A stretch of DNA of 9,434 nucleotides from Deltaproteobacteria bacterium (GTDB lineage Bacteria; Myxococcota_A; Polyangia; Polyangiales; Houyiibacteriaceae), in NCBI GenBank assembly GCA_019309605.1, contig JAFDFW010000116.1:1-9434 (forward strand), written 5' to 3'. Position numbers and translations under genes: made by a program. Below, one piece after another: positions 1 through 5,425 of this stretch. The notes below the pieces were generated by a model. It did not search any database. It was given only the letters and a program-made list of their open reading frames with translations, and was not told the DNA's origin. Every line of letters begins with the position of its first letter. Within the stretch, counting starts at the first letter, position 1.

Positions 1-747
1 TCGGCCGGACGGTCTTGTAGTCACGACCATCGACGCGGCGCTTCTCGTCGAGCACTTGCCCGCGCATCGTGTTGTAGCGAAGGTCCTCGTAGGCACCCTT
101 GATATCGCCTTCGACATCCGGGAACTCCGCCGACAGCTCGGCCACGACTTCCTTTTTGATTTCGCTAAAGCGGCCGTAGCGCGGGTGCTTCTCCGCGATG
201 TTGCAGGCCTCGATGACCTTCGCGAGCGCGACGTCTTTGACGCGCGCATCGATCTTCTCGTCTCGCGCGTGCGGTGTGTAGGCCCACTTTTCCTTGCCGA
301 CCGCCTCGCGGATCTTCTCGATGAGCTCGAGGACACCTTGCACCGATTGGTGACCGAATTGGATGGCGGCGATCAGGTCCGTTTCGGACAGTTCCTTGGC
401 TTCGCCTTCGACCATGACGATCGCGTCCTTGGACGCGGCCACGATCAGCTCGCAGTCGCTGTCCTTTTGTTCCTGGTACGTCGGGTTCGCGATCAGCTTG
501 CCGTCGACGCGCGCGACACGGACACCAGCGATGGGTCCTGCCCAGGGAATCGGGCTGATGTGAATGGCCGCCGAGGCGCCCACCATTGCGAGCACGTCGG
601 ACTGATTGCTCCCGTCTCAACGACCGTGACGAGGACCATGGTCTCGCCACTGCTCACCAATACCGAGCCGGATGCCTGCTTGGCAATACGGCCCGTCTCG
701 ATGGTGATCTCTTTGTCACCAACCTTAACGGATTCTCTGATTATCAT
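1..747 (-). pseudogene. pnp: Polynucleotide phosphorylase, internally deleted and frameshifted, 3' part beyond window
   Basis: PNPase degrades RNA 3' to 5' using phosphate, in the cytoplasm and often in the degradosome. The piece starting at ATG 747 has the family N-terminus (MIIRESVKVGDKEIT, ETGRIAKQA, VLVSSGETMVLVTVVE, about 44 residues). From about 616 a different frame carries the rest: DVLAMVGASAAIHISPIPW, GPIAGVRVARVDGKL, the alpha-helical linker domain, and RRVDGRDYKTVRP at the left edge, which opens the second RNase PH domain. In E. coli PNPase about 80 residues separate these two parts, including the GRIPG..F.REGRP RNA-binding loop; here they are absent and the frame changes by one, so translation from 747 would not reach the core. 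The second RNase PH domain with the phosphorolytic site lies outside the window. Position behind rpsO is the conserved order. An in-frame extension to ATG 783 is possible, but 747 matches the family start. A real lesion or an assembly deletion are both possible. Confidence 0.9.
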
Positions 748-764
748 CGCTCTCTTCGCCTTCC

Positions 765-781
765 GCGTGGCACCGCCACGC
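765..781 (-). promoter_or_regulatory. GC-rich hairpin in the pnp leader
   Basis: A perfect 7-bp stem (GCGTGGC/GCCACGC) with a 3-base loop ends 18 bases before the pnp ATG at 747. On the mRNA it lies directly upstream of the purine stretch GGAAGGCGAAGAGAG that should serve as ribosome binding region. Leader hairpins of pnp are RNase III targets in E. coli autoregulation; a similar role here is inference from position only. Confidence 0.4.
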
Positions 782-828
782 ATGCGGTTCGCGTCGACGT
801 CGAGAGCGGTCTCGGTCCCCGATTCCAG

Positions 829-850
829 GATTTGAGCCCCAACTCAAATC
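829..850 (-). promoter_or_regulatory. rpsO-pnp intergenic stem-loop
   Basis: GATTTGAG and CTCAAATC form a perfect 8-bp inverted repeat with a 6-base loop, about midway between the rpsO stop (927) and the pnp start (747). No U-tract follows on the minus strand, so it does not look like an intrinsic terminator. It may be a processing or stability element between two genes that need different expression levels, as known for this operon in enterobacteria. The role is inferred. Confidence 0.4.
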
Positions 851-892
851 ATCGAAGCGAAGAGCGAACTCCGGACCCGACCCAAAGGAACC

Positions 893-916
893 GACGTTCT
901 AAGGGGACAACGTCCC
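893..916 (-). promoter_or_regulatory. Alternative hairpins just after rpsO
   Basis: Two stems compete here. GGGAC (904-908) pairs with GTCCC (912-916) over a 3-base loop; GACGTT (893-898) pairs with AACGTC (909-914) over 10 bases. They share bases and exclude each other. They start about 10 bases after the rpsO stop codon. The stems are short with no clear T-run, so a weak attenuator or 3'-end protecting structure is possible, not shown. Confidence 0.25.
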
Positions 917-926
917 GGAGCCCAGC

Positions 927-1196
927 TTACTTCCGAATGCCAAGCTCTGAAATGATCTTCCGGTATCGCTCCACGTCCTGGGAACGGACGTAGTCGAGAA
1001 GCCGGCGACGCTGGCTAACCATCTTCAACAGCCCTCGGCGGGAGTGATGGTCCTTTTTATGCGTTTTGAAATGATCGGTCAGGTAGGTAATCCGCTCGCT
1101 CAAAATAGCGATCTGGACTTCGGGGGAACCCGTGTCCGTGTCGTGGTTGCGGAATTGACCGATCAGATCGGTCTTTCTATCAGCGGTCAGTGCCAT
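927..1196 (-). CDS. rpsO: 30S ribosomal protein S15
   Basis: The 89-residue product is full length for bacterial S15, a primary 16S rRNA-binding protein of the small-subunit platform that helps form the intersubunit bridge. Clear family blocks are DTGSPEVQIAILSERI (residues 20-35), the loop THKKDHHSRRGLLKMVSQRR (about 45-64) containing the rRNA-binding HHSRRGL segment, and the C-terminal YRKIISELGIRK. The ATG at 1196 gives the usual MALTADRK start. The Shine-Dalgarno is weak (a GCGAG about 9 bases upstream; a better AAGAGA lies too far at about -20). pnp follows on the same strand after about 180 bases, the conserved operon order. A strong promoter sits at 1254-1282, leaving a leader of roughly 50 bases; S15 represses its own translation through its leader in several bacteria, which could apply here. 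Confidence 0.97.
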   Translation of the reverse strand: MALTADRKTDLIGQFRNHDTDTGSPEVQIAILSERITYLTDHFKTHKKDHHSRRGLLKMVSQRRRLLDYVRSQDVERYRKIISELGIRK

Positions 1197-1253
1197 GCGT
1201 TACTCGCGCTAAATCTCTTGAAAAATGGGTATTTCTTTGCCTGAAGGGGGCGG

Positions 1254-1282
1254 AATATGGGCCGGGCCTCCGTGGGCGTCAA
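1254..1282 (-). promoter_or_regulatory. Sigma-70-type promoter of rpsO-pnp
   Basis: Read on the minus strand, TTGACG (1282-1277) is followed by a 17-base spacer and CATATT (1259-1254). The -35 matches consensus at 5 of 6 and the -10 at 4 of 6 positions, at ideal spacing. Predicted transcription start is near 1247, about 50 bases before the rpsO ATG. The GGCRCT tract begins 21 bases upstream of the -35 box, where UP elements or activators normally bind. Confidence 0.6.
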
Positions 1283-1302
1283 GCGGCCAATTTCGTCTCA
1301 CA

Positions 1303-1365
1303 GGCACTGGCGCTGGCGCTGGCACTGGCGCTGGCGCTGGCGCTGGCACTGGCACTGGCACTGGC
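1303..1365. repeat. GGCRCT hexanucleotide tandem repeat, intergenic
   Basis: Ten uninterrupted 6-base units of GGCACT or GGCGCT run from 1303 to 1362, followed by a partial GGC. Only the fourth base of the unit varies (A/G), giving the order A G G A G G G A A A. The tract lies between the rpsO promoter and the divergent lipoprotein gene at 1452. Six-frame reading gives Leu-Ala or Pro-Val/Ala repeats, but no ribosome binding site or domain supports translation. Sequences of the same family occur in coding DNA at 6603-6674 and 7329-7478. Confidence 0.9.
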
Positions 1366-1434
1366 CCCCTTAACCTCTTGAACAAACCCTCAGTATTCTG
1401 ATACCCACATCCACGGACGCCATCGCACACGGTG

Positions 1435-1454
1435 GTGGAGGAGGTTGGGCGATG
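1435..1454 (+). promoter_or_regulatory. Ribosome binding site of the 1452 lipoprotein
   Basis: GGAGGAGGTTGGGCG directly precedes ATG 1452 and is one of the best Shine-Dalgarno sequences in the window. It fixes the start, which in turn places the signal peptide correctly. A weak TTGAAC (1378-1383) with GATACC (1400-1405) upstream could be the promoter but is only a marginal match. Confidence 0.6.
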
Positions 1455-1850
1455 GAGAAGCGACAAATTCTATGGGCGATCGTGTTCGGCTCGATGCTGG
1501 CGATTACAGGCTGCGGGGATGACGAAAGCAGCGGCGGCGCGGCTGGATCGGGTGGCTCGGCGGGTTCGAGCGGCGGTGCCGGCTCAGGCGGCTCGGCAGG
1601 TTCGGGCGGGTCTAGCGGAAGCGAATTTTGTTCCAGCGTTTGCACCAGCCCCTGTGTGGTCGATCTTGGCATGGCGGGCGAAGTACAGGACTGCCTCGAC
1701 GCCTGCGATAGCGGCGGCATCTTCGCCGGCTGCGAGTCCGAAACGGTGGCGTTCATCGATTGCCTCGAAGCCAACGATTGCGGCGAATCCGGGTCGCTCG
1801 CCTGCGGCCAGCAGGCAATCGATTGGGGACTGTGTTTCGGGGCGATATAG
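1452..1850 (+). CDS. Small Cys-rich lipoprotein with Gly/Ser linker
   Basis: This 132-residue protein of unknown function has an N-terminal signal (MEKRQILWAIVFGSMLAITG) ending in lipobox I-T-G-C, with lipidated Cys21. Residues about 25-57 are a Gly/Ser/Ala linker made of near-repeats of GGSAGS, encoded by a degenerate repeat. The C-terminal 75 residues hold ten cysteines in pairs and singles (FC, VC, PC, DC, AC, GC, DC, DC, AC, LC), enough for five disulfides in an oxidising compartment. This layout is common among predicted myxobacterial lipoproteins, usually without assigned function. The ATG at 1452 follows a strong GGAGGAGG. It diverges from rpsO and converges on the META lipoprotein 26 bases away. 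It resembles a surface-exposed or outer-membrane lipoprotein; binding partner unknown. Confidence 0.85.
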   Translation: MEKRQILWAIVFGSMLAITGCGDDESSGGAAGSGGSAGSSGGAGSGGSAGSGGSSGSEFCSSVCTSPCVVDLGMAGEVQDCLDACDSGGIFAGCESETVAFIDCLEANDCGESGSLACGQQAIDWGLCFGAI

Positions 1851-1876
1851 TAGCTAGTTCTCCGGTGACGTAGTTG

Positions 1877-2644
1877 TCACTCCGACGGGGCCCGCGCCTC
1901 GAGCCGCGCGACGAGTACCTTGTCCGCAAAGAGCATGAGCTTGGAACCGTGAATCTCGTACCGCGTGGTCGAGCCAAGCACGGTGAAGAGCTCTTGCTCT
2001 TGATCCATTCCATCGGGGCACGCCATCCGGGTCGCGCCCATCGCACCGAAGGTCAGGGAGCGGCCCGAGGTCTCATACGAGCCAAAGAAGCGGTTGCAGC
2101 CGCCGAAGCCGTAGGCGCTCGCTTTTTTGGAGTTGAGCTCGAGGTAGGGCGCCTTGTCTTTCACGGTGACCGTGATCGTCTTGCCGTTGAGCTCGAGCAA
2201 CGCCCAGGTGGTGTCTTCCAGCGTGATTGGTCCCATGCCTCCACACGTCTCCCTCGGCCAAGTGCGCACGAAGCGCCCGACGATCAGAGTGGTTACCTTG
2301 CCTCGACCGTCGACCTTGGGGCGCAAGTCCAAGCCGCCCTCGACCGTGACGAGCAGCGGCGCGCCTGGCGCAATCTTCGCCTTGAGATACTCCCGCTCGA
2401 GGGTTGCATTGTCCGCTTCGTGGGCGACAGGCCACTGTTCCCGGGTTGCGCAGTCCATGAAGATCCCGGCGTCGGCCATGTAGGTGTACATGCCTTGCAG
2501 GCTCATCGTGCCGGACGGCGGTGGCGGCTCCCGCTTCTCATCAGCGGCGTTGTCGCTGTCCTTACCCTTCTTGCAGCCTGACAGAGTAAGCGCGGCAGCG
2601 AAGACGCTGAGCACCAACAGTTGAGTGATCCGTTTCCCCCACAT
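1877..2644 (-). CDS. META-domain lipoprotein (HslJ-like)
   Basis: The 255-residue lipoprotein starts at ATG 2644: the signal MWGKRITQLLVLSVFAAALTL leads into L-S-G-C with lipid-bearing Cys24. After a charged and Pro-rich tether comes an N-terminal domain (about 48-135) with YMADAGIFMDC, QWPVA, REYLKAKIAPGAPLLVTVEG and FVRTWPRETCGG, a module found before META domains in other predicted lipoproteins. The META domain (about 140-250) shows TTWALLELNG, the signature GFGGCNRFFGSYE, ATRMACP and QEQELFTVL. META (HslJ) proteins are envelope-linked and associated with stress or novobiocin resistance in E. coli; biochemical function is not established. The reading frame stays open upstream to 2917, but that extension overlaps the response-regulator gene in another frame and lacks family sequence. 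It follows the regulator by 49 bases and may be co-transcribed. Confidence 0.88.
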   Translation of the reverse strand: MWGKRITQLLVLSVFAAALTLSGCKKGKDSDNAADEKREPPPPSGTMSLQGMYTYMADAGIFMDCATREQWPVAHEADNATLEREYLKAKIAPGAPLLVTVEGGLDLRPKVDGRGKVTTLIVGRFVRTWPRETCGGMGPITLEDTTWALLELNGKTITVTVKDKAPYLELNSKKASAYGFGGCNRFFGSYETSGRSLTFGAMGATRMACPDGMDQEQELFTVLGSTTRYEIHGSKLMLFADKVLVARLEARAPSE

Positions 2645-2671
2645 GCGACGGGATTTACCACCAAGAGGCGC

Positions 2672-2695
2672 GAACGCTAAACGTTTTGTGCGTTC
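2672..2695. promoter_or_regulatory. Inverted repeat between regulator and META lipoprotein
   Basis: GAACGC and GCGTTC form 6-bp arms around a 12-base centre that contains the palindrome AAACGTTT (2679-2686). It overlaps the stop codon of the LytTR regulator (2694-2696) and lies 28 bases upstream of the lipoprotein ATG. No T-run follows on the minus strand, so an operator or processing hairpin is more likely than an intrinsic terminator. Confidence 0.35.
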
Positions 2696-3422
2696 AGCCC
2701 GAAAATGGGATGCGTTCGCGGAGTTTCTTCGCTCGTTCCCGGGCGAGGGGGATCTTCGGCTCCTCGGGATGGTCGAGGAGGAGCTGGTAGGTGCCGGCCC
2801 CGGTCGGCTCGATGGCTCGGATCCGATCGTAGCGAACGATGAAGCCGCGATGTGAGCGGAAGAACGCTTCCGGGTCGAGCTCGTCCTCCAAGGTTGCGAG
2901 CGTCTTGTCGATCGCAAGTCTGTCTTCTTCGGTGACGGCCCACACCAGCTCGTCTTTGACCTCGAAGTAGATCACGTCGCCGAGTTCGAGCACTACGTAG
3001 GCATCCTTGCGACGCACGGCGATGCGATCGATCCGCTCGCCGCTGCTCGCAGTTTCCGCTGATGCGCTCCGAACGCGGTCGACCGCCTGACGCAATCGGT
3101 CGAGCCGGACCGGTTTGAGCAGATAGTCCGCCACGCGTGCTTCGAATGCGCGGAGCGCGCCTTCGTCGTGTGCCGACACGATGACCACCTTGAGGTCCGG
3201 GTGGTTGGCCATGAGCGTCTCTGCGAGCGCGACGCCATCGGGTCCGGGCATCCGCAGATCGAGAAAGGCGACGTCGGGCTGCTCTTCGTCGCAAAGCCCT
3301 TGGGCCTCGGGTGCGTTGCGGGCCTCGCCGACGACCTCGACGTCCTCGCATTGCCCGAGCATGAAACGAAGCTCGTCCCGAGCCAGCGGCTCGTCGTCGA
3401 CGACGATTGCGCGAATGCTCAT
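2694..3422 (-). CDS. LytTR-family response regulator
   Basis: The 242-residue DNA-binding regulator has a CheY-like receiver at about 4-118: acidic pocket D9/D10, phospho-acceptor D55 in VAFLDLRMPGPDG, S83 in IVSAHDE and K103 in YLLKP are all present, so it should be phosphorylated normally. After a short linker the LytTR domain spans about 132-240, with RIAVRRKDAYVVLELGDVIY, FFRSHRGFIVRYDRI and KIPLARERAKKLRERIP typical of the LytR/AlgR/AgrA class. These bind direct-repeat sites with imperfect 9-bp halves. ATG 3422 overlaps the kinase stop in an ATGA junction and is preceded by AGGAGGG, showing coupled translation with its likely cognate kinase. Expected targets are envelope genes; the linked META lipoprotein is a candidate. 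The start and family are secure; the target genes are not visible. Confidence 0.95.
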   Translation of the reverse strand: MSIRAIVVDDEPLARDELRFMLGQCEDVEVVGEARNAPEAQGLCDEEQPDVAFLDLRMPGPDGVALAETLMANHPDLKVVIVSAHDEGALRAFEARVADYLLKPVRLDRLRQAVDRVRSASAETASSGERIDRIAVRRKDAYVVLELGDVIYFEVKDELVWAVTEEDRLAIDKTLATLEDELDPEAFFRSHRGFIVRYDRIRAIEPTGAGTYQLLLDHPEEPKIPLARERAKKLRERIPFSG

Positions 3423-4690
3423 GCTTGCCCTCCTGGGGTGTCAGCCTGCTTCGGCAGCTCCACGGTCACTAGAGTACCGCGTTCTAGCGGGTAGAGCCGG
3501 AGGCTGGCTTGCCCATCGTATTGTTGATCGAGGCGCTCGCGTAAGGTTTGTAGCGCCAAACCCGAGCCTTTCGTGGGCGATCCGCGATGCGGTCCGTCAG
3601 CTTCGTCCTCAACTTCGATTCGGAGCCGTTCGCCGAGATCGGATGCTCGAATCGTGATCTTACCGAGCCCTTGTTTGGGCGTGATGCCGTGTTTGACGGC
3701 ATTTTCCACGATCGGCTGGAGCAGGAGCGCGGGTACCCGAGCGTCCCGCACGCTGTCGTCGATCGAGGTCTGAACTGCGAGTCGTTCGTCCCCGAGACGC
3801 GCCCTTTCGATCGCGAGATACGCACAGGCGTGTTCGACCTCGTTCATCACGGATGCGTCGTGCGGGTGATGTAGAAGGTATCGATAAAGATCGGCGAGGT
3901 CTGATACGAGTGCGCGCGCTTGCTGTGGATCGCGCCGGATTGTGGCGCGCAATGTGTTGAGCGCGTTGAACAAGAAGTGTGGCTCGAGGCGGCTGCGCAA
4001 GGCGGTGAGTGAAAGGGCGGTGGCGGCTGCTTGGGCTTCGACCAGCGCAACGGCTTGCTCCTGGCGCGATATCACGACTAACGCCACGTTAATGAAAAGC
4101 GCGACGCCCACCGCAACCCCACCAAGCTGGGCGGCAAGCGAAGGCAGCGCCTCGATCGGGCTCGATCCTGAGAAGGCCATGCCGGCACCGGTGACGGTCA
4201 GGCCGGCCAGCTGCACTAGGGCGGCTGCGCCGAGCACACGCCAGCCGATGAACATCTGTTCCCTCCGCACCGACATGCGGCCTGCGAGCCATCCGTCGAG
4301 GACCGACGCGACGAGGGCCCAGGGGAACTCCTCCGGGATGACCCGCGTCACGTAGAAGCCGCCTCCGAGCAGCCCGGTCAAGGCGCCCGCCCGAGGTCCG
4401 CCCAAAATGCCCGCGATCATGATGCCTATGGCGCGAAGATTGAGAAAGTGCCCGAGCCACTCAAACCCCATCGTCGAGCCCCACAGTGAGAACATGAGCC
4501 CGAAGATGACCACGACCGCGATGTCTCTCGGTTGGCCGACGCCCAGCAGCCGGTTGCGCAGTGGCGGCACGAGCACCCCGAGAAGGCCCGCGGTCGCGAT
4601 GAGGCTGAGCTTCTCGAAGAGCTCCGGTATCAGCAGCCGGATGTCCACGGCCGGGAGCCTAGCAGCGTTTGCGGCAAGGGGCGTGGTCAC
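3419..4690 (-). CDS. LytS-type sensor histidine kinase
   Basis: Residues about 25-210 are a multi-helix membrane domain of the 5TMR-LYT type, recognisable by LRAIGIMIAGILGGPRAGAL and the following glycine-rich helices. Phospho-acceptor H238 sits in LRSRLEPHFLFNALNTL, the His_kinase (LytS/YehU) signature. The ATPase part has the N box LLLQPIVENAVKHGI (N330) and a G2-like KGSGLAL (374-380); the G1 motif reads D-E-A-D-G (362-366), with Ala in place of the first Gly of D-x-G-x-G. Activity is still likely. Such kinases sense membrane or wall status and phosphorylate the neighbouring LytTR regulator; the genes overlap by four bases. The 4690 start is GTG, giving 423 residues; a second GTG at 4648 would give 409 and fits the usual short N-terminus. 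Neither has a good Shine-Dalgarno, so the start is unsure. Confidence 0.93.
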   Translation of the reverse strand: MTTPLAANAARLPAVDIRLLIPELFEKLSLIATAGLLGVLVPPLRNRLLGVGQPRDIAVVVIFGLMFSLWGSTMGFEWLGHFLNLRAIGIMIAGILGGPRAGALTGLLGGGFYVTRVIPEEFPWALVASVLDGWLAGRMSVRREQMFIGWRVLGAAALVQLAGLTVTGAGMAFSGSSPIEALPSLAAQLGGVAVGVALFINVALVVISRQEQAVALVEAQAAATALSLTALRSRLEPHFLFNALNTLRATIRRDPQQARALVSDLADLYRYLLHHPHDASVMNEVEHACAYLAIERARLGDERLAVQTSIDDSVRDARVPALLLQPIVENAVKHGITPKQGLGKITIRASDLGERLRIEVEDEADGPHRGSPTKGSGLALQTLRERLDQQYDGQASLRLYPLERGTLVTVELPKQADTPGGQA

Positions 4691-4712
4691 GCATTGCGGG
4701 CTGCGCTATCGT
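4684..4712 (+). promoter_or_regulatory. Possible promoter for a leaderless lipoprotein mRNA
   Basis: TGGTCA (4684-4689) and TATCGT (4707-4712) each match sigma-70 boxes at 4 of 6 with a 17-base spacer. Transcription would begin near 4719-4720, right at the ATG of the lipoprotein, which lacks a Shine-Dalgarno. A leaderless transcript would explain both facts. Moderately weak matches; prediction only. Confidence 0.3.
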
Positions 4713-4721
4713 CGCGACGAT
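4708..4721. promoter_or_regulatory. 14-bp perfect palindrome at a divergent start region
   Basis: ATCGTCGCGACGAT reads the same on both strands. It covers the first bases of the lipoprotein start codon (4720-4722) and lies 17 bases upstream of the outermost kinase start (GTG 4690). One perfect palindrome of this length is expected roughly every 16 kb by chance, so the position rather than the symmetry makes it a candidate operator. Confidence 0.3.
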
Positions 4722-4968
4722 GCTTCGCCGATTCCTGTGGCTGTCGATCTGTCTCGCCTTGTTGGGCTGCGGCCGCGACGTGCACCCGAAGCAGCTCGAT
4801 GAGCCGTGCACACGCGCCGCCCAGTGCGCCACGGGTTTGGTCTGCCTCTCCGGCGTGTGCTTGCCCTCGCCCGATGCGGGCCAAGAACAACCAGACCAAC
4901 AAGAACAGCCAGACCAACTAGACCAACCGGATGGAGGAGTCGACGGTGGGGTCGACGCCGGCCCGTGA
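4720..4968 (+). CDS. Small Cys-rich lipoprotein
   Basis: The 82-residue product begins MLRRFLWLSICLALLGC, a compact signal with lipobox L-L-G-C and lipidated Cys17. Residues 27-48 carry four cysteines in the pattern PC-x5-QC-x5-VC-x4-VC, a disulfide-knot motif found widely in myxobacterial surface proteins. The tail (about 51-82) is acidic and repetitive: near-repeats of EQPDQ, then GGVDGGVDAGP. No enzyme signature is present. ATG 4720 is chosen because it places the signal peptide properly; the frame extends to a TTG at 4669 but that adds residues before the signal. There is no ribosome binding site. It diverges from the LytS kinase with at most 71 bases between starts and converges on the IPT lipoprotein with a 3-base gap. 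Likely a short envelope lipoprotein of unknown role. Confidence 0.75.
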   Translation: MLRRFLWLSICLALLGCGRDVHPKQLDEPCTRAAQCATGLVCLSGVCLPSPDAGQEQPDQQEQPDQLDQPDGGVDGGVDAGP

Positions 4969-4971
4969 GAG

Positions 4972-5352
4972 CTAGGGCGCCTCTGGGTCGTTCAAGAGGT
5001 TGCCCCTTTGGTTGATGTATTCGAAGCCCTGCTTGATCACGAACACCGCACCGTTGTCCGCACGGATGGTCACGTCCACCGCCCCGGGGGTCGACCGCCG
5101 CGGCGTAACGGCCAGCAGGGCCTTCTCGCTCTGAATCGACACCTGTGCGGACCGAAGCTTGCCAAAGTAGACGGCGTAGCCGATATCGAGCCGCAGGCTC
5201 CGGCCGACGACCTTCACGGTCTTGCCTCCCTGCAGACCTCCGAAGTTCGGGTCCAGCTCGTGAAAGGCCATTTCGGCGTGCGGCTTCTCGCAGCCTGCCA
5301 GTACGAGTACTGCGCCGATGATCACGCCTTGGATGCCCCCGAACTTTTTCAT
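4972..5352 (-). CDS. IPT/TIG-domain lipoprotein
   Basis: This 126-residue protein has a signal MKKFGGIQGVIIGAVLVLAG with lipobox L-A-G-C and lipidated Cys21, followed by E22. Residues about 32-116 form a single IPT/TIG immunoglobulin-like domain: DPNFGGLQGGKTVKVVGRSL, YAVYFGKLRSAQV, LLAVTPRRSTPGAVDVTIRA and a closing FEYINQRG. IPT folds act as adhesive or spacer modules in surface proteins; one alone in a short lipoprotein suggests a structural or binding role in the envelope. ATG 5352 has only a weak GTGGG before it, but it fits the signal peptide. The gene ends 3 bases from the convergent lipoprotein at 4968 and diverges from the receiver-PATAN gene over 93 bases. Confidence 0.85.
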   Translation of the reverse strand: MKKFGGIQGVIIGAVLVLAGCEKPHAEMAFHELDPNFGGLQGGKTVKVVGRSLRLDIGYAVYFGKLRSAQVSIQSEKALLAVTPRRSTPGAVDVTIRADNGAVFVIKQGFEYINQRGNLLNDPEAP

Positions 5353-5395
5353 CCCACGATTGCCAAGTTATCACGTCGGCGCGTGGAAGGCATGC

Positions 5396-5425
5396 TTGAC
5401 ATGGTAGTGCGCTCATTCGCACACT
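5396..5425 (+). promoter_or_regulatory. Candidate promoter and operator of the receiver-PATAN gene
   Basis: A perfect -35 box TTGACA (5396-5401) is followed after 18 bases by CACACT (5420-5425), a poor -10 with 3 of 6 matches. The inverted repeat GTGCG-N6-CGCAC (5407-5422) lies in the spacer and -10, where a bound repressor would block polymerase. A strong -35 with a weak -10 often marks regulated promoters. The role is inferred. Confidence 0.4.

Noticed and set aside
56..835. Plus-strand open frame of 259 codons
   Set aside because: It is antisense to recognisable PNPase sequence, has no domain, and arises from GC-rich codon bias.
1303..1365. CRISPR-like array
   Set aside because: Unit is six bases with no spacers; a simple satellite.
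1209..1466. Minus-strand frame through the hexanucleotide tract (Pro-Val/Ala repeats)
   Set aside because: No ribosome binding site or domain; it overlaps the rpsO promoter and is a by-product of the repeat.
1851..1876. Bidirectional terminator between convergent genes
   Set aside because: Only a 5-bp GTGAC/GTCAC stem without T-runs; too weak to call.
2645..2917. N-terminal extension of the META lipoprotein
   Set aside because: The extension is low-complexity Arg/Ser sequence antiparallel in frame logic to the LytTR domain coding, and would bury the lipoprotein signal.
4706..5422. Minus-strand frame of 238 codons
   Set aside because: Arg-rich shadow overlapping the IPT lipoprotein in another frame and extending across the other lipoprotein.
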